DNA of 64,000 nucleotides from Turritopsis dohrnii (GCA_027922465.2 BQMF02000293.1:124001-188000); one strand, 5' to 3'; shown: positions 34,854 to 45,659, counted from the stretch's first letter. Numbers and translations: made by a program. The notes: a model not told the origin generated them from the sequence alone.

Positions 34854-36663
34854 CCTCGTAGATTCGTTTTGATAAATAAAAGAACCGAATGCATTCTGTC
34901 ACATGGCTAGTTTTGTTTTTATTTTGTATTATGATCACGTGATCATAACATTTACAATTTCATCCGTCAATAGACGCCTTAAAACAAACTTTTACTTTAA
35001 CTTCAAGAATGGATATTTAAGGGGAAAAATAACACAATCACCCTAGAAAAAAAATTAAGGAAACAAAGAAAAAAAGTGCAAAATAAGAGTTCCTTGTAAT
35101 TGCATATTTCGATTCACGTTCAACATTTCATAAAACTGTTTAGATATGTATTGGACCTAATACCCCGTTCACACCATGAATATGTTTTAAATAAGTACGT
35201 CTTAAAGTTACCAGTTCATATAGAATTAAAGCCTGTTTTGATAAACTCAGTTTAAAGTCTGTTCCAAAAATATGTAGACTGATTTCAGCTTTTATATAAA
35301 AACCAGGCTCAAGGGAATTGATGTAATTTGCTAAATCTGGTTTCCACATGGTAACTGAAATTAGTCCACATATTTTTTGAACAGACTTTAATTTAAAACG
35401 AGTTTTAAATAAACCAACACAGCGAGGAATTTGAAGTGTGTTCGATTAAAATAAACATGAAAGCCATAACTAAGAAGAAAAGATCAAGTCAATGCGAAGA
35501 GAAAGAAACAAAGAATTTGGTTTTAAAGTGGGTAGAAGAAAATATTTGGGAGAGGCATAAGACCAGAAAGAAATCAATATGGTGCTTTGAGTTTGTGTTT
35601 TCATCCATATTAAGTGATTTATTTTAACATGATGTGTTAGGATACTTTCAGAATTTATCAGCGCAACTCCCCAGCGCAGAGTGTTTATACATGCGCATTG
35701 CAATATATTTTTTTACGTAATTTTCTGCTTAGAAGCTGGCAAGTATTAGCCATATTCCTGACATCAACCAGCCTGTTACACGAAAAAATATAATTACTGA
35801 TGAGACTCAATAATTACTTCTGATATGTAAAACTTTACTTGTATCAAAAGAAACATCATTACTTTACACGTTTTTTCCGAATGTTCACGTGAAGTTTCTA
35901 ATGACTTTGTAGGGACATATTCAAGAACAACTCTACCAAGTTATATAAACGTCCCTACAGATACATAGCGAATATAGTTTCGTGTAAACAAAACATGATT
36001 TTCCGGAATGTGGCTAATTCAACATTTTCGCTAAGAACATGAAACTACAAAGAGAAGGACTTAATGGTAAGCTGTAAAGACTTTTAATTATCAACATCTT
36101 TCTATGATATAAACCACATTTCTCATTTCACTGGAGACCATAGAAAGGAGTGCATACTAGTAACATGGCATTTTATCTACCAATACACAGTTTGTTTTTA
36201 ATAAGAGTTAAATAAACTGGCTTAAACCTTATGATTCTTAATAATTCTTCAAATGTGACCCTGAAGTATTAAGTGATTCTTAAATATTTCTGGAAAAAAA
36301 ACAGTGTACAATAAAGCTGAACGGGTTATGTTAGATAAACTGCAACAGTAAAAGAAGGAAGAAACATGGAAAATAAAATTAACAGAGAAAAACAGGAGCA
36401 GTTCAGAGCTGAGATTTCTTATCACACTTTGAGCCATAAGGTGATTCTAAGAATATTCTTAAATTTTAACGATTTTAAAACTCGTGATTCTTATAAAAAG
36501 ATTCCTTATAAAAAAACTGGGTAAAAAAACAAATTTGTACTTACTCAGGCAAACACAGACTGCATTTCAGAACAAGATAAAACAAAACGTTTCATTATAC
36601 AAACATGATCATCGACTATATAAAACACTTAATCAGATTTTTATTTTGAGAGCCACAATAACA
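34854..36663. other. AT-rich region, no gene seen
   Basis: Includes an inverted repeat: AAGTCTGTTCCAAAAATATG at 35255 is mirrored by CATATTTTTTGAACAGACTT ending at 35388, probably another degenerate foldback. Short frames show no domains. Confidence 0.45.
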
Positions 36664-36861
36664 GTAAAGCCCGGTTCAGACTTAGTGATTACGACGATTC
36701 CAGTGTAATCGTCTAAACGTCGTAATCGTCAAAATTGTCGTAAACGCCAGGAGATTACGACGATGAAATATCAAAATGTTACTGATTGATTACCAATTCG
36801 CAATACTTGAGAGATTGGCGATTGCGACGATTAATTTTTTTTAGTCTGAACCAGGCTTTAA
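36664..36861. mobile_element. short TIR MITE
   Basis: TAAAGCCCGGTTCAGACT and its mirror AGTCTGAACCAGGCTTTA bound about 198 bases. The centre repeats ATTACGACGAT-type modules. A related terminus (TAAAGCCTGGTTCACATCTG) lies alone at 39906. Target duplication unclear. Confidence 0.7.
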
Positions 36862-37098
36862 TGAACAGACAATAAATAAGTCCCGTCGTTTAATGTCTCT
36901 CCATTGTATTGCTTGCTGACAATTATTTATAAATCAAACTTAGAGATAACGTAGGAGAACGTATACTTTTAAAATAGCTACTTATGTGTGCTATGCTACT
37001 TATGTGTGCTAGGACACCAAACAATACATATTGCGTAGTTACTTTAAACAAATAAATAAAAAGCTATTGTCAATCAATAATGTCGAGGCTTACTAAGG

Positions 37099-37710
37099 GG
37101 CTGATTACATGATCCCGGTTAGCCGAGATGAAATTTCATTTCGCCTTGCCGAGGTCTTGGCTTCCTGGTCAAATCTTCATAAATTTCCCATTACATGATA
37201 AAATTTTCCTCCCGCCTATCCGAGATGAGGTTTGAGCATGCGTAGTTTGTCAAAAATTCAAAACAAGGTTATAAGGAAAGTAAAGATGTTGTCAAGGACC
37301 TAGGAATCTTTATGTCTAACGATTGCACATTTAAAGAACAAATAACAACCATGATTGAAAAAGCTAAAAATCTAACTTCTTGGATTCTACGCACCTTTTC
37401 ATCACGTTCCTTCAAATGTATGATTACCCTGTATAAATCATTGGTCATACCAATTCTAGAATATTGCTCCGTTCTATGGAGTCCAATTGCAGTTGGTCTC
37501 ATTCAGAGACTTGAAGATATTCAAAAATCGTTCTTAAAAAGAATCAATGGCACTTCAAGTAACTATTGGGAGTGTCTCAAACAAACAAAAGCTTTTTCCC
37601 GTCCCGCCTAAACGGGATGAAAATTTTGCATGTAACACCGAGTTGAAATTCATCTCGGCAAGGCGGGATGAAATTTCATCCCGGCTAACCGGGATCATGT
37701 AAGCAGCCCC
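37099..37710. mobile_element. TIR element carrying a LINE fragment, 5-bp flanking duplication
   Basis: GGGCTGATTACATGATCCCG opens the left arm and its mirror CGGGATCATGTAAGCAGCCC closes the right. CTAAG flanks both ends. The arms (to about 37240 and from about 37595) repeat CCGAGATGAAATTTCA-type modules. Between them sits LINE reverse-transcriptase C-terminal coding sequence. Confidence 0.75.
37265..37597 (+). pseudogene. LINE reverse-transcriptase C-terminal fragment inside a TIR element
   Basis: In frame with 37312 the translation reads KDLGIFMSNDCTF, LTSWILRTF, then VIPILEYCSVLWSP and QRLEDIQKSFLKRI. This is the thumb and C-terminal region shared by APE-type LINEs. No catalytic part is present. 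Both ends abut arms of the surrounding TIR element. Confidence 0.75.
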
Positions 37711-38014
37711 TAAGTAAATATATAAATAACAGATCTGATATAAATAAACATAGCGTATTTCAATGAAGATGCAGCGATGGTGTAGTGATGAGTCTGTTAC
37801 AAAAGTACTTGTTACGGACAAATCGATACTTCAAGACCATATAAAAAACAGCATGTTTATGATACAATATCAAGCAAATTTTTCGAAAGTATACAAGAAT
37901 GGAATTTACAAAATTCCAAAACATGATTTCCACAAGGATGATAGTCAAAAAATATTGAAACAAACAGTTATCGTGTTGGAAGGAGTAAATGCTAATACTT
38001 TTGTAACAGACCCT

Positions 38015-38310
38015 GATGCAGCAATGGTGTAATGGTCAGTACCTTTGAGTGTTGCCGCTGCGACCCGTGTTGAGTCCAGTCATGTCGTATCTCGATACTC
38101 TGCTTTAAAAGCAGCGTATCACCCCTTTAAGATCCATCAACTGACTGCACACTGGCCTTCGTGCAAGTTGGAACAATGCTCTACGTATCTCTGGCAGTAA
38201 GTCAACAAATAGTTGCAAGTCGGCGGGCGAGAGAACCAACCATTACGGATAGAAGCCCAAGGACTAAAAACTGCCGGTTACTTAATTACTTACTTATTTC
38301 TTCTACTAAC
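38015..38310 (+). mobile_element. tRNA-derived SINE
   Basis: An A-box-like TGGTGTAATGG (38025-38035) and a B-box-like GTGTTGAGTCC (38067-38077) stand at polymerase III promoter spacing in a less AT-rich, apparently non-coding unit. The unit ends in TTACTTA-type repeats near 38285-38300. A partial copy of the head (GATGCAGCGATGGTGTAGTG) lies at 37769. The tRNA of origin cannot be told by eye. Confidence 0.55.
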
Positions 38311-38736
38311 CGCCCGGATGATTATTAATGTTTTTTGAAATTTCGAGAGGGTGTTTATTGTAGGGGGCGCTTAAAAGAGGGGGCGGTTATAAATTGTTTT
38401 GAAATATAGACAACAAAGTAATTTGCTATTGATAAAACACATCAACGGAATTATTTCTTGATAATATCACGATCCAGACCAGTCCACGCTTGAATCTGTT
38501 GAACAATAATTTTTAGTGGAGAGCCATCCATATTTCCGGATTTTGTTTTTCTATTATTATTCTAGTAGTGATAAATTATCTATTATCTAGGCCACCAGCC
38601 TCTCCCTCCCGTACTAATAAAAATGCCGTGAATCCCGCTTTCTCGATGTTACCTATTGGAGCTCAGAACGACTGGATTTATTTTCTAAAAGCCGCCAGGG
38701 TGCTTATTAGACAGGGCGCTTAAAAGAGGAAATACG
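38311..38736. mobile_element. degenerate GCGCTTAT-family element, copy B
   Basis: GGGGGCGCTTAAAAGAGGGG near 38363 and a right end GGGCGCTTAAAAGAGGAAAT at 38714 carry the motifs of the family at 38849-39507. The left terminus is not clear. Confidence 0.5.
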
Positions 38737-38848
38737 ATATCTTTTAATTCATAACAAGAAACCGTATGGCTTGAAGACTTCAGAACGTGTCACGATTACA
38801 AAAATCTACTCTCAACAATAACAAAACATTTTCAAAATATTTTAAATA

Positions 38849-39507
38849 CCGTATTTCCTCCATCTAGCGCCACCCTCTGATAAGCGCCGCCCTCTAAAGA
38901 GCGCCGCACCTCTGAAAGCGGCGCTTTTTGGAAAAAAAATGAAAAAACAGACCAGTATGTGTTTTACTTGAATTCTATGTTAATCTAATTCTAAATAGGA
39001 ATATTTTATTTTCTTCTTCGTTAACTCCTCAAACAAAATCATCACAAAATCACTAATCATTCACTCTTTTAAAACATGTGCCTTGAATTTAGCCACTGAT
39101 GGTAGCGAAGAAGACCAAATACACTGTTTTAAGGAACAAGGAGCATGTCCAGAGCAGCGAGACTTCAGGAGTCGTTGCAACTAGTTGAAGAAGAGGCATC
39201 GTCGCTCAACCCTTTTGAGATTTCAGAATCAGACGTGGAAGACGCCTGCCAGCCTTTTCACTTGATCGATGATGAGCTTGAGAGCGCTAGCGACGAAGAT
39301 ATTGAAATATTATAAGTATTCTTTTAATAAGAAGAAAGTCTAAAAATCTAAAGTGTAGTTTTCAATTTCATGGGTTGTTTCCTTGATTTCTCAGGCCTTT
39401 ATAATTTGGAATCAATAATTTGAAAAGAGCGCCGCCCTCTGATAAGCGCCGCACCTAAAGTCTCGAAAATTTAAAGAGCGCTGCGGCGCTTATTTGAGGA
39501 AATACGG
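38849..39507. mobile_element. GCGCTTAT-family TIR element, copy C, with TA duplication
   Basis: CCGTATTTCCTCCATCTAGC opens and a tail ending GAGGAAATACGG closes the element. TA flanks both ends, as in the Tc1/mariner/pogo group. Repeated GCGCCGCCCTCT blocks lie inside each end. It contains a 56-codon acidic ORF. Confidence 0.78.
39145..39315 (+). CDS. 56-residue acidic ORF within the TIR element
   Basis: ATG to TAA, beginning MSRAARLQESLQLVEEEASS and ending with an acidic tail (DDELESASDEDIEIL). The composition is like the acidic C-termini of pogo-type transposases, so it may be the remnant of a transposase retained in a non-autonomous copy. No catalytic motif is present. Confidence 0.4.
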   Translation: MSRAARLQESLQLVEEEASSLNPFEISESDVEDACQPFHLIDDELESASDEDIEIL

Positions 39508-40022
39508 TAGGTGAAACTTTATAGAAGTTTTGACCAACACATTCGAAATAGCATCACTTTTCAATTGTGCTTAATTTTCAAAATGAACTTTCAAAATTTG
39601 GTCGAAATTTGACCCGAATTGCGAATTTGGCAACGATTTCATGTGAACGTTGCACAAAATCGCTCATAGCTTGGAGTGGAAGGAGTAGAAGGAAGAGAAA
39701 AACTGGTATTTAAAGACTTTTCTTAACCACAGGTGCGCTTAAGTCAACAAAAATCGCTTTGTGTTTTAACAATCGTGCTGGAAAAACACGTTTTGGAAGA
39801 TTTGAAGAGAAGCATTCATATGATAAATATTAAAAAAAGTACTCATCTAATTCAAAATGTTCTCTAAAATGTGGTTACAATTACGACCAAATCTCCGATG
39901 TAATCTAAAGCCTGGTTCACATCTGAGATGAAAATAATTCTTTCCCGCGTTATTGAGTTTCTTTCTTTATGGTGAAATATATGTTCAACTACAAACGACG
40001 TTTTTCTCAATATTTTATGTTT
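39508..40022. other. no gene seen
   Basis: AT-rich spacer. An isolated transposon-like terminus TAAAGCCTGGTTCACATC occurs at 39906. Confidence 0.5.
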
Positions 40023-40170
40023 CTGCCGAATAAGCGCCCCGTTTCAGTTTTGGACCTGGGCGCTTAATCAGAACCTGGGCGCTTATTACAAATTTTTCTT
40101 CTAAACCTGGTCGCTTAATCGGACGGGGCGCTTAATTGAGTCCTGGGCGCTTAATCGGTCATTTACGGTA
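40023..40170. mobile_element. GCGCTTAT-family fragment
   Basis: Four GGGCGCTTAAT-type modules end in TTTACGGTAA. Only one end of the element is recognisable. Confidence 0.5.
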
Positions 40171-40174
40171 ACCA

Positions 40175-41035
40175 TTACAACTGATGAATTTTGTTAAGTT
40201 TTGCACGTATTATAGTTCGGTACAGAGCAACTATGTCATCAGAACGGGACACATAGATCAGCGAGTTGCTAATACAGTGAAACAACATCGAAAGTAACAT
40301 CCATTCCCCTTTATTCTTGAAATCATCTGCAACGACAATATAAAATATTGAAGGTAAAATAACAGCAAAAACCAGTGATATTGAAATCATAAGTAACGTG
40401 AAAGTTGTTTGTTGTAACCACCTATTCGATATTGTAGAACCATTGTAAGCGGCAATCTTTCTGGCACGCATTTTTAAATGACGCAATAAGGAGGCATTCA
40501 AAATTAACGATGCAAACGTTAAAGACATGATTAAAACCATTCGAAGTCTTCGTTTGCGAACAGTTGATCTTCACCACCCATGCTGAACCTTGAATAACTA
40601 GATGCTATTTCAAGCAATAAGGAAATAGTAAAACAAGCGACAAGAAGAGTCATGAAGATTCTGTTTCTTGTACGTTTATTTTGGAATGGTTTGCAAGCAC
40701 CCACAAAACGAACGCCAGTGATCAAAAGAACAATCAATGGGGAAGCAAATGTAAATGTAGTATAAAACACTTTATTGAAAAGAACGTTTCAACATGATTC
40801 TGTGTTTGATGTCATCATGTACAGTTTATGTGACATACCAATTGTGCCCATTAGCAAGTCAGTAATTCCCATACAAAAGAATAATTTTTCAGTAAGCTTT
40901 TTTGGTTGTTTTGTCTTGTACAAAGCGTAAATCATTCCTACATTCACCAACGTTATAAAAAATATAATTATTGAATATCAACAAATATGTGTTAACACCT
41001 GTAAAATCCAAAAATACATTTGATAACCACCATTT
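40175..41035 (-). pseudogene. decayed GPCR of the 9141/16108 receptor family
   Basis: Minus-strand frames together cover TM1 to TM7 of the same subfamily: FITLVNVGMIYALYKTK, GITDLLMGTIGMSHKLYMM, LLITGVRFVG (DRF position altered), ISLVFAVILPSIFYIV and ISNSLIYVSRS (NSLIY). Lesions are clear. A frame change occurs inside TM1 near 40980. A TGA lies where copy 2 has the Trp of DSCW (near 40797). Another frame change comes after TM4 near 40535. It therefore cannot encode a whole receptor. Opposite orientation and 23 kb distance show the family has spread beyond the tandem pair. Confidence 0.8.
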
Positions 41036-41247
41036 TGCAATCAATTTTCAAAGTTCAGAGGGTGCAAATTGCAAGACCAACTCAAGAACATTTTGAAAGT
41101 TTCCACATTGACTTCCTGAAAAAATAATTGCTAATGATAAAGTAAAAAGTTTAACATAACTATACTTGATTTGAAAACCATACAAAGAACACAAGATTAT
41201 GATAGTAACTAATAATAGTAAATAATTAGTAAAGTAAAATAACATAC

Positions 41248-41957
41248 CTTGTCTTCAGACAGATAATATTTTGAGTCATCTCTTTTCCCTCTCAAAGCCA
41301 TGTTGTTTTGTCCTAAAACCACTACAAAGGCAACCATTGGTCGAATAAGTTCCCTGTTCTTTTTTGTTCTATTTGACAGCAAACGATTGGCTATGTAATC
41401 TATAGACTTTTCTGGAGTTAACACTGCAGTAAACAATGACTGAAATCTTTCGTGAGACTTTTCATTATGCTTTTTCAGTTTTGATGTAGCTGAACGCCAA
41501 TAGCCAATTCCATCATTGCTAAGAGCATCTTTATTATTTTCCCCCACTAGTAAGCATGGGAGGCAAAACAATTTGTCCAAAGATGGAGAATACACTAGCC
41601 AATCATATTTTTCAAGCCAGGATAACTTACAACAGTCACTGATTCTTTTACCTGACTTGGGAAATTTGAAAGAACTTGTTAGTTTCCAAACCTTTTGCAA
41701 CAAAGTAATTTTCTCTGCTGATGTCAAGTGCTGGATATTTCCTAGATAGTCTGCTATATCATTTGGGTAACTAGTTCCTTGGTCGGTGCTGGCAGTTGTT
41801 TCTTTCACATCTACTGCAGCTGGAACTTCTTCCTTTAATGGTAGCATTGCAGGTAGCTGATACATGCTTTTCTTTTGTAATTTTGGAAACATAGTCAGCA
41901 ACGAGCGACTTTTTACTGTTGATTGACATGCCTTGTTCACTCTCTGATTCATAGTAA
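41248..41957 (-). CDS. TTF/ZMYM-type zinc finger exon (hAT-transposase-related)
   Basis: The exon runs from acceptor TATTGTTGTAG to donor AAG|GTATGT. Residues FPKSGKRISDCCKLSWLEKY, DWLVYSPSLDKLFCLPCLL and GYWRSATSKLKKHNEKSHE follow the TTF-type zinc finger that precedes hAT-derived transposase domains in ZMYM1-like proteins. It can be entered in phase 1 from the OTU-like exon ending at 42813, so the two may belong to one transcript. A following acceptor at 41116 leads to GSQCGNFQNVLELVLQFAP, the expected continuation, but one base out of frame. That suggests decay of the transposase part. Confidence 0.65.
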
Positions 41958-42017
41958 CTACAACAATACAAAAAATATTCCGCATATATAACTAAAAACA
42001 ACGATTTTACTTTAAAC

Positions 42018-42731
42018 CATGGAGGTATAAAACAGAAGGAGAACGAACTCAAAATCTGCTATTGTACTATCCGTGATGCGCTGCATTGTTTAAGTCCTCA
42101 GTGTGCAATAACATATTGCTATCATCTTGCATAATTTTTATAATTTGGGCGTTCTTGCGTGAAAATTTCGTTCATATCAATTCTCCAATGTGATTAAAGA
42201 TCGTTAGGGTAAACTTCTTAGCATGCATAATCTGTAAGAATTGGGAGAATTATGCAAAAACGTCACAAATATGCAACGAAAACATTGCAACTTTAGGTCT
42301 ATATATCTCGTGATCCCCTCAAGCAGTTTCGCCTAGCTTCAGTTTTTGAAGAGAGAATAATCCTAAGTGTTTGCACGTACTGCGGCACTATCGAGGCGCA
42401 TTTAAGTCAGAAGATATGTAGATTGGAACTTATACATGAATTACGCGATATCTTCAACTCTGTATAAAAACATAGATTTTCATTTGTTTCTCAAGGAAGC
42501 TTTAGGTTTAATAATCTGCTTGTCACTATGCAGCAAGTTGATCCGTTGTTATAATGGATGATATTTGGTTTTTAAATTGTCGTTAATTTTTAAAAAAGTA
42601 TTCGTTTCACCGACAACCAGCCGAAAGCGCATCACGGATGACATCAAAGTGATACCGCAATGAATAGAATAGTCATTATCTGAATAATAGAAAAATAAGA
42701 GTTCGTTCTCCTTCTGTTTTATACCTCCATT
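42018..42731. mobile_element. TIR DNA transposon (non-autonomous) with 7-bp target duplication, copy 2
   Basis: The left end CATGGAGGTATAAAACAGAA is mirrored at the right end (TTCTGTTTTATACCTCCATT). A second inner pair, TATCCGTGATGCGCT and AGCGCATCACGGATG, lies further in. TTTAAAC flanks both ends (42011-42017, 42732-42738). The TIR shares the ATGGA-GTATAAAA core with the element at 17826-18483. It lies in the intron between the OTU-like and TTF exons. Confidence 0.82.
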
Positions 42732-42812
42732 TTTAAACTAAAAGAAACTTTGTTCCAGATGATAACAATAATAAACTTGGGTCATGACAAGAATTAAGGA
42801 ATCCTTATATAC

Positions 42813-43437
42813 CTGAATTTCCTCTGCCATCTAACTTCATTACTTTTTTAGGAGGCTCAATATTTTCCCCCAGAACTGAATCATTGGTGCATACTTTTTC
42901 GACTGGTACATTCACAGGGACAAAATGATTTGGTTGGAATAATGATGTCCCTAAATTCTTTAATTCAGCTGTTCTTGACCACATTATCAGAAATAGGTCA
43001 TTGTTTGGTGTCTTTACTCTCGGTGTAATTGTCCCATTACAGACACTTTCATGAATATCTTTAACATTGTGTAGAACACCGTTCTTATGGTTCTTCCAAT
43101 CACAGACGATAATGCTAAGATGTCCAATAAACAACCAAACCTTCTGTTTTGAAGGTTATTGATAGCTTCGTTAATGACACATGCCTCTTTCACCATGTTT
43201 TTATCACTTGTAAAGTTATCAGCTACATCGTGTGAAAAAAAAAATGCAAATATTCCCCTTTGATGGCGAGATTGATTCTCTTGAGTTTTACTCCATACAT
43301 ATGGGTGCTCAGCATAGAATTCAGCATTAAAATAGAGTTCTAATGTGACAGCAGCTCTCAAAACATGACAAAGAGTCTCGTTTCCAGTACATAATATTGA
43401 AACAGAATTGTACAAGCAATTGCCATTGCCAGTTGAC
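42813..43437 (-). pseudogene. OTU-like cysteine protease domain exon, frameshifted
   Basis: Acceptor ATGACTTTCAG; the first codon is shared with the exon at 43659. It reads RSTGNGNCLYNSVSILCTGN, the OTU motif around the catalytic cysteine, with Asn where Asp usually stands two residues before it. CLLDILALSSVIGRTIRTVF follows. Near 43070 the homologous reading moves to another frame (NVKDIHESVCNGTITPR, LIMWSR, FQPNHFVPV), so a one-base change interrupts the domain. The donor CAG|GTATAT ends the exon in phase 1. OTU domains remove ubiquitin; here activity is doubtful. Confidence 0.6.
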
Positions 43438-43658
43438 CTGAAAGTCATAAAAATATATATAAACAGAAACAAATCCAACTGACACATTAAAGGTACCATT
43501 TTAGTATTACATATACATGCAGTTGATTGATTGATTGTTTGATTTCATAACAGAATAATAAAATAAATCTGATTATGATTAATCAATGACCACAAAAATG
43601 TGTAAATACATAGACAAATGAAAACATAAATAAAGCCAAAGCTGTCTGTGTACAAACC

Positions 43659-43887
43659 TTAAAGCCCTGCATGTAGATCCTAACTCCAGCTTTTTCATGT
43701 GTCCATCCAGCAGTGTCTGTGAAATACTGTCAATTTTCCATTTGTCCAATACATCTTTCAAGTCTGATGCCATGCCATCTGAAATTTGACTTCGTAAATC
43801 ATCGTGAATAGTTGTCAATCGAAGAAGGGATGATGGATCACTGACAGTTGAACACAAGATGTTGCTGATTTCCACCAAAATTTCCAT
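43659..43887 (-). CDS. first coding exon upstream of the OTU-like exon
   Basis: ATG one base after acceptor TTCTGATTAG, then MEILVEISNILCSTVSDPSS and a helical segment to CRAL, ending at donor AG|GTTTGT. Splicing to 43437 gives RALRSTGNGNC in frame. No domain is recognised in this exon. An upstream frame starting at an ATG near 44096 could be an earlier exon. Confidence 0.5.
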
Positions 43888-43892
43888 GCTAA

Positions 43893-44540
43893 TCAGAAAA
43901 ATAAACAAAAATGACAGAAGTCTGTTTTAAAAATCCTGAAGGGCAGCGCAAAAAAGTAAATAAAAGAAGATCGAAAAATATATAGCAATTTGTAGTCTGT
44001 TTTTGATTTGATTAATGTTCTTTCTCTGACTGTTCTTCTTCCAACCTTCTCGTGACGGTTCGATGAGGCAACGGGAATTGTGGATCGCTCACATGTCATA
44101 TTATTTCGATCGTCATGCCGTACACTTTTCCATTTGCACCAGTTGAGACTGCACCAGTCAGACGGATCTCAAAACTCCCCTAGAAACTCCGCATCTTTGC
44201 ACCAGTTTAGTGGTGCAAAAAGCAATACCGGCAATCGAACCTCTGAACGAGTATTTTCCGAAGCTGCACCCCGTTTTATACTGGTTAGGTAGGGGCCAAA
44301 TATTTCAAAAATAAAATTTATCCGTTGTTCCGAAAAAAATCCGAAAAGGTGCGAAAATATCGCGCAGCGCGCAATCAGTCGAAGAAAATCTTTACGGCCA
44401 AGGAAAAAGACAGAGTCGAACTGAACTGTATTATTTTTCGGGAATAATTATTTCCTACTTTAGGTACAACTAGTTAACTAATAGGGATACATGTTATTTT
44501 GACATACCGAATTTTACTGGTGCACGTGCACCAGTGCACC
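43893..44540. other. putative 5' region of the OTU-like gene with GCACCAGT repeats
   Basis: Relatively CpG-rich around 44300-44420. GCACCAGT or its complement occurs repeatedly (44137, 44151, 44198, 44518-44540), ending in a perfect 20-bp palindrome. Possible divergent promoter or MITE remnant. Confidence 0.35.
44516..44535. repeat. perfect 20-bp palindrome with central CACGTG
   Basis: ACTGGTGCACGTGCACCAGT is self-complementary over its whole length and contains an E-box core. Confidence 0.9.
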
Positions 44541-44544
44541 AGCC

Positions 44545-44973
44545 TAAATCCGCCATATCAAATAAGTGGTTGACATATCAGCCTCATCAGGAGGCCTATT
44601 TACCTATGTTAATTTAAAAATACCTTCTAGACAATTAACATCTTATTTATTTCCTTCAGACATCCAATGCCTTCTAATCGAGCCTATACTACTCAAACAA
44701 AAATGGTTACTTATTTCCATATATAGAAATCCTTCTCAAAATTTACAATATTTCTTAGATACTTTATCAGCTGCTTTTGACTTTTTTGCAAGAAAATATG
44801 AAAACTTTATTATCTTAGGAGATTTCAATGATACGCCTTATAGTGCCAAGATCATGCAAAAAAGTTTGTCTTTCGAGACTGGAATCAGTGATCACCATCA
44901 CATGATTTACACCATGTTGAAAACCACCTTTAAGCCAATCCCTCCTAAGGAAGTTAGCTATCGCAGTTACTGA
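44545..44973 (+). pseudogene. LINE endonuclease fragment with internal deletion
   Basis: GGLFTYVNLKIPSRQL, KWLLISIYRNPSQN and FIILGDFNDTPYS are the start and middle of an APE domain. SLSFETGISDHHHMIYTML is its end. The 40-60 residues that normally separate GDFN from SDH are missing, so the copy has an internal deletion, and no RT follows. Confidence 0.75.
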
Positions 44974-45659
44974 AACTTCTCTTTAGAAGATGAATTTTGA
45001 AAGATTGAATTTTTGAGCATTTGGTGGCTTATGACGTCATCTATTAAGATTGCTATAAACATGGAAAATATGTACTAGAGGAAATAACTTATGGAGAGCA
45101 GAAGTTATCGCTATTTTGTAGCATTGTTCCTGCAAAAAGTCAATGTTTATGGGACACCTTAAAATACTTTTAGCCATTACTTTTTTATCTAGAACTTGAA
45201 TCAACTTCATTTTTGGAACATGTATTCAGTACCTTATAACTTTTCAAAAATGTAAAAAAAAAATTAAATTATATGAGTTTTTGCTACTTTAGCGCGCTAT
45301 AGTTGCGACGTCGTCATCAATTAGAGTTTGTGCAAAACAGACAATTATGTTATGGAGAATTTTCAATACCTGTCAGAAACTGAAAAAAGAACTGAAATAT
45401 CTCTTCTGCAACTTGAGTTATTGTTGTTTTGGCAGAGGACCTGATTTTCGAGAAGGTCTGCAATCTTGCGGTCAAAAAAATGCTTACGTCAGCAAAGTTT
45501 TTGCAATTTTATAAATATAAAACTAATTTTTGCAAGTTTACATACTGTACTACATATATGCTATGTTACAACTCAATCGGATCATTTTTAATGATTTTAG
45601 GCAGGGGGCGTAATTTTACCACCCCCACCCCCCTCAAGAGTTTTTAACGTCTACCAAAT

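Noticed and set aside
37763..38032. 89-codon plus-strand frame beside the SINE
   Set aside because: Both ends overlap SINE-like sequence, and the middle is AT-rich without a domain.
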